A DNA stretch of 9,638 nt from Thermoprotei archaeon (GTDB lineage: Archaea > Thermoproteota > Thermoprotei > Thermofilales > Thermofilaceae): NCBI GenBank assembly GCA_003649495.1, contig QMRZ01000048.1, forward strand, positions 1 through 9,638. Reading direction: 5' to 3'. Under the pieces are notes generated by a model. It did no database searches and had not been told where the DNA came from. It saw only the letters and a program-made list of their open reading frames with translations. Position 1 is the first letter of the stretch. Every line of letters begins with the position of its first letter. Shown here one piece after another: positions 7,020 to 9,638 of this stretch. The translations under genes were made by a program, and so were the position numbers.

Positions 7020-7133
7020 CTGGAGAGGAGCTCTAATGGGGTAGAAGCACTAGATCGCAGCTTTCTGTATCATAGCGTATCTTTCCACGCCTCAGTAAGC
7101 TTCTAAGTCTCCTCCTAAATCTGCCGCCCTGAA

Positions 7134-7206
7134 CCCAGTGATTACTGGGGGTGGTGAACCCCTGGCGAGCCCCGATTACCCAGGGGCGGCCGGGGGTGCC
7201 AGCCGC
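7134..7206. other. GC-rich cluster of three hairpins in the 332-bp gap before the S9 gene
   Basis: Three stems follow each other: CCCAGT/ACTGGG around a GATT loop (7134-7149); CCCCTGG (7159-7165) with CCAGGGG (7180-7186); and GCGGC (7186-7190) with GCCGC (7202-7206). The last two share base 7186. GGTGAACCC occurs twice as a direct repeat (7153-7161, 7207-7215), and GATTAC occurs in the loops of the first two hairpins. It could be a structured leader or small RNA, a terminator for the upstream gene, or chance in GC-rich DNA. No tRNA fold and no C/D-box pair is present. The rest of the 7020-7351 gap is an AT-richer stretch after the retropepsin-like stop (7039-7123), where I see no gene, and the TATA-like island and small ORF that follow the hairpins. 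Confidence 0.35.
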
Positions 7207-7236
7207 GGTGAACCCACCCGTGGCCGATGCAATACA

Positions 7237-7245
7237 GCTTAATAC
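7237..7245 (+). promoter_or_regulatory. TATA-like AT island upstream of the S9 gene
   Basis: GCTTAATAC stands out in GC-rich sequence. The usual archaeal distance of about 25 bp puts the transcript start near 7266-7270. That gives the S9 gene a leader of about 85 bases, and would exclude the ATG of the small ORF at 7246. It is called on composition and spacing only. Confidence 0.35.
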
Positions 7246-7341
7246 ATGACGCCACGAGTGGGGGAGAGCGGTAAGCTCGTTCCCCCAGGATTCGTTGAGC
7301 TGCTGGAGAGGTATGCGATGCGCTTAAGGGCCTGGGAGTGA
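7246..7341 (+). CDS. Possible 31-residue small protein upstream of the S9 gene
   Basis: The frame ATG 7246 to TGA 7341 encodes a short peptide whose second half, LVPPGFVELLERYAMRLRAWE, looks like a natural amphipathic helix rather than random translation. The TGA is 10 bp before the GTG of the S9 gene, and GGGAGTGA at its end (7334-7341) could be that gene's ribosome-binding site, so translation could be coupled. Against it, codon third positions are less GC-rich than in the neighbours, and the nearest TATA-like element sits immediately before the ATG, too close to drive a transcript containing it. It may instead be the remnant C-terminus of a longer protein. No family is recognised. Confidence 0.35.
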   Translation: MTPRVGESGKLVPPGFVELLERYAMRLRAWE

Positions 7342-7351
7342 CCAGAGTGTA

Positions 7352-9247
7352 GTGGCCACGGTGGATGAGTACCTGTGGCTTGAGGATGTAGGTAGCGAGG
7401 AGGTCAGGCAGTGGATTGAGGCGGAGAACAGGAGGTTTAGGGAGTTCATAGGCGGCATCGCGGAGAGGCTCTACCCGCGGCTTAGGGCGCTGTACGAGAT
7501 GCCGGTGGTCTACAGCGTCGCCCTCTACCGGGGTGGCCTCTACCTGGTGTCCCGCGAGCGGGGGACGTACGTGGTTAAGAGGCTCGACTTCAGCAGGGGC
7601 GAGTACGAGGAGGTGCTGCGCTCCGAGGAGCTGGGTGAGAACGTCACGATCAGCGCGGTCTCCCCCACGCCCGATGGCGGGGTGCTGGGCGTGAATTATC
7701 ACGTGAGCGGCGCTGACGAGAGCACGCTGCTGGTGCTGGACGTGGAGGCGGGCGACAGGATCGAGGTCCTGAGGGGGTACATCTCGCCGCCCGTCTGGCT
7801 CTCGCGGGGGGAGTTCCTCTACACGAGGTTCTACAGGAGTGGCCGGACCCCCGACGGCGTCCCAGCTCCCGCCAGCAGGGTCCACCTCCACGAGATGGGC
7901 GGCGAGGACCGCGTAGTGTTCGGCGAGGGCTTTGAGACGAACTGGATGATGGGGCTGAAGCCCCTCTACGACAGGGGGGTTGTCTTCGTCACGGCGATGC
8001 ACGGCTGGAGTGAGTCCAAGATATACGTGGCCCGCCTCCCGGGGCTGGGGGAGTTCGCCCTGCTCTTCGACGGCAGGGGCTCGAGGGCACTCCCAGTGGG
8101 GTACGAGGATGGCAGGGCCTACGTGCTGTACTACGGCGAGAACCACCTGGGCTCCATACTGGAGGTCTCGGAGGATGGCTCTAGGGTGGTGATATCTGCC
8201 GAGGAGTACCCGATCGAGGGGGCCGCGACCCACGCCGGCAGGATCGTAGTGTCACGACTAGTGGATGGCGCGAATGAGCTCTACGCCTACAGCCTGGACG
8301 GCGGCCTGGAGGGCAGGCTCCTCGGCGACCTGCCGCCGGGTAGCCTCAGCATCCTGGGCTCTGGGTGGGGAACGCTTGTGGTCAGGTACTCGTCCTTCGA
8401 CACGCCGTCGAGGCTATTCGTGCTCGATGAGGGGATGAAGGTGAGGTTTGTGGAGGGGGAGAGCCTGGACCTGGGGCTCGAGGTCGAGGATGTGTGGGTC
8501 ACGTCGAGGGATGGGACGAGGGTCCACGGCTTCCTCGTGAAGTCGGGGAGGGCTGGGAGGTGCTCGGGGGTGGCGGTGGTGTACGGGTATGGCGGCTTCG
8601 CGATCCCCGTCAAGCCGGCTTTCTACGTGAACTACATCCCGATGCTGGAGGAGGGGGCGGTCCTCGTGATCACGAACTTGAGGGGTGGCAGCGAGTATGG
8701 GGAGGAGTGGCACAGGGCTGGCTGGAGGAGGAATAAGCACAGGGTGTTCGAGGACTTCGAGGCATTCCTAGAGGAGATGAGGAGGCGGGGGTACAGGACG
8801 GTGGCCACGGGCTCGAGCAACGGGGGCCTGCTCGTGGCGGCAGTCGTCACCAGGAGGCCTGAGCTGGTGGACGTGGCCCTGATAGGGTACCCGCTCACCG
8901 ACATGCTCCGCTTCCACCTGCTGCACATCGGCAAGCTGTGGACCACTGAGTACGGCGACCCGGAGGACCCAGGGGACAGGGCGTACCTAGCCTCCTACTC
9001 CCCCTACCACAACGTCAGGAGGGGCGTGAGGTACCCGCACGTGCTGGTCTACACGGGCCTGCACGACGACAGGGTGCACCCAGCCCACGCCCTAAAGTTC
9101 GTGGCCAAGCTGAGGGACGCTGGCGCGCCAGCTTACCTGAGGGTTGAGACCGTGAGTGGGCACATGGGCGCGACGCCCGAGGTCCGGGCTAGGGAGGCCG
9201 CAGAGGTGCTGGCGTTCGCCTATAGGGCCCTGCGCCTGGATAGCTAG
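7352..9247 (+). CDS. Prolyl oligopeptidase-family serine peptidase (S9)
   Basis: At 631 residues this is close to the usual S9A length. The N-terminal DEYLWLEDVGSEEVRQWIEAEN (5-26) is the characteristic opening, where the chain packs on the hydrolase domain. Residues of about 50-370 have the strand-turn repeats expected of the beta-propeller that restricts access to short peptides. The alpha/beta-hydrolase domain follows: YGYGGF (411-416), NLRGGSEYGEEWHRAG (442-457), the nucleophile motif GSSNGG with Ser489, HDDRVHP with probable catalytic Asp572, and SGHMG with His604. All three triad residues are present, so it should be an active cytoplasmic oligopeptidase; there is no signal peptide. It probably cleaves small peptides after proline, though related S9 members differ in specificity. 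GTG 7352 was chosen over GTG 7361 because of GGGAGTGA about 10 bp upstream. Confidence 0.95.
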   Translation: MATVDEYLWLEDVGSEEVRQWIEAENRRFREFIGGIAERLYPRLRALYEMPVVYSVALYRGGLYLVSRERGTYVVKRLDFSRGEYEEVLRSEELGENVTISAVSPTPDGGVLGVNYHVSGADESTLLVLDVEAGDRIEVLRGYISPPVWLSRGEFLYTRFYRSGRTPDGVPAPASRVHLHEMGGEDRVVFGEGFETNWMMGLKPLYDRGVVFVTAMHGWSESKIYVARLPGLGEFALLFDGRGSRALPVGYEDGRAYVLYYGENHLGSILEVSEDGSRVVISAEEYPIEGAATHAGRIVVSRLVDGANELYAYSLDGGLEGRLLGDLPPGSLSILGSGWGTLVVRYSSFDTPSRLFVLDEGMKVRFVEGESLDLGLEVEDVWVTSRDGTRVHGFLVKSGRAGRCSGVAVVYGYGGFAIPVKPAFYVNYIPMLEEGAVLVITNLRGGSEYGEEWHRAGWRRNKHRVFEDFEAFLEEMRRRGYRTVATGSSNGGLLVAAVVTRRPELVDVALIGYPLTDMLRFHLLHIGKLWTTEYGDPEDPGDRAYLASYSPYHNVRRGVRYPHVLVYTGLHDDRVHPAHALKFVAKLRDAGAPAYLRVETVSGHMGATPEVRAREAAEVLAFAYRALRLDS

Positions 9248-9283
9248 CCCTCAATCGCGCTGTTCCGAGCGCTAGCCCAAGGG

Positions 9284-9637
9284 TTACCATACTGTGTAGC
9301 CGCCGTCGACTACGAGGTCGTGGCCCGTTATGTACCTGGCCGCGTCGGTGGCGAGGAATACGACGGCGCCGACTATATCCATCGGCTTGGCGAACCTGCC
9401 CATGGGTATGAGGGTCTTCCAGAGGTCCGCGTACTCGGGCCTGGTCTTCACGAGGTTCTCGACGAGGGGGGTGAGGGTATAGCCGGGGCTGACGCTGTTC
9501 ACGTTTATGCCGTACTTGGCCCACTCGGCCGCGAGGCTCTTAGTCAACATAATCACGGCGGCCTTGGACGCGTTGTAGTGGGCCTGGGGCTGTGGCCTGT
9601 TGACTATGGAGCCGGACATGGAGGCGATGTTTATTAT
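9284..9637 (-). CDS. Short-chain dehydrogenase/reductase, C-terminal part, right-arm copy
   Basis: Mirror of the 117-residue fragment at 2-355, where the active site is described. Here it reads leftward and enters from the right edge of the window, so both edges cut the same gene at the same base. Confidence 0.93.
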   Translation of the reverse strand: MINIASMSGSIVNRPQPQAHYNASKAAVIMLTKSLAAEWAKYGINVNSVSPGYTLTPLVENLVKTRPEYADLWKTLIPMGRFAKPMDIVGAVVFLATDAARYITGHDLVVDGGYTVW

Positions 9638-9638
9638 C

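Larger units (their letters stand above)
1..9638. repeat. Window-wide perfect inverted repeat, arms 1-4819 and 4820-9638, no spacer
   Basis: The second half is the reverse complement of the first. The outer ends mirror each other, the axis region (4801-4838) is self-complementary around GGCC|GGCC, and every gene has an identical copy at coordinates that sum with it to 9639. No mismatch was seen by eye. Natural inverted repeats usually keep a spacer, because long spacer-free palindromes are unstable in cells, and older copies diverge. Zero spacer, no visible divergence, an axis inside a gene and symmetric truncation at both ends fit a fold-back chimera (multiple-displacement amplification, or a long read through both strands) or an assembler joining a contig to its own complement. 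A real, very recent inverted duplication is the alternative. Confidence 0.97.

Noticed and set aside
1..9638. Covalently closed hairpin telomere of a linear replicon or virus read through on both strands
   Set aside because: Such ends can give spacer-free palindromes, but here the axis interrupts a chromosomal-type M16 peptidase gene, no replication or telomere-resolution gene is present, and the outer ends are symmetric too. Not fully excluded.

Overview
The window is one 4,819-bp segment read twice. Bases 1-4819 and 4820-9638 are reverse complements of each other, with no spacer: position x on one arm equals position 9639-x on the other, and the axis lies in GGCC|GGCC at 4819/4820. Both outer ends mirror each other (gataataaac at the start, gtttattatc at the end). 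Every coding region I read occurs twice with identical protein sequence at mirrored coordinates. I saw no mismatch, though I compared by eye. The real information content is therefore one arm of about 4.8 kb. The simplest explanation is a fold-back or assembly artefact; a very recent true inverted duplication cannot be excluded from sequence alone.

The DNA is GC-rich, with heavy use of AGG for Arg and frequent ATA for Ile, GTG and TTG starts, weak Shine-Dalgarno signals and short AT islands resembling archaeal TATA boxes. With the protein families present (an archaeal-type retropepsin-fold protein, a DUF4129 membrane protein, a prolyl-oligopeptidase-like S9 peptidase and a polyol-type SDR), this suggests a hyperthermophilic archaeon, probably Thermoproteota/Crenarchaeota. 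This is an inference from style and content, not from a marker gene.

Layout of one arm, from the outer end to the axis (left-arm coordinates; the right arm is the mirror): 3' part of a short-chain dehydrogenase, cut by the window edge (2-355, +); complete S9 prolyl oligopeptidase-family peptidase (392-2287, -); a possible 31-codon ORF just upstream of it (2298-2393, -); a 332-bp gap with GC-rich hairpins (2288-2619); a 139-residue retropepsin-like (clan AA) protein (2620-3039, -) overlapped by a possible small upstream ORF (2924-3127, -); a divergent promoter region (3128-3261); a four-helix membrane protein with a cytoplasmic DUF4129 domain (3262-4170, +); a convergent gap with a small hairpin; and the C-terminal domain of an M16 zinc peptidase (4258-4818, -), whose N-terminal half is missing because the gene runs into the axis.

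The genes do not form an obvious pathway. Three are peptidases or have peptidase folds, but they look like separate transcription units. I found no rRNA, tRNA, CRISPR array, transposase or phage gene, and no convincing new defence or mobile system. The main observations are the perfect palindrome and the peptidase gene it interrupts.
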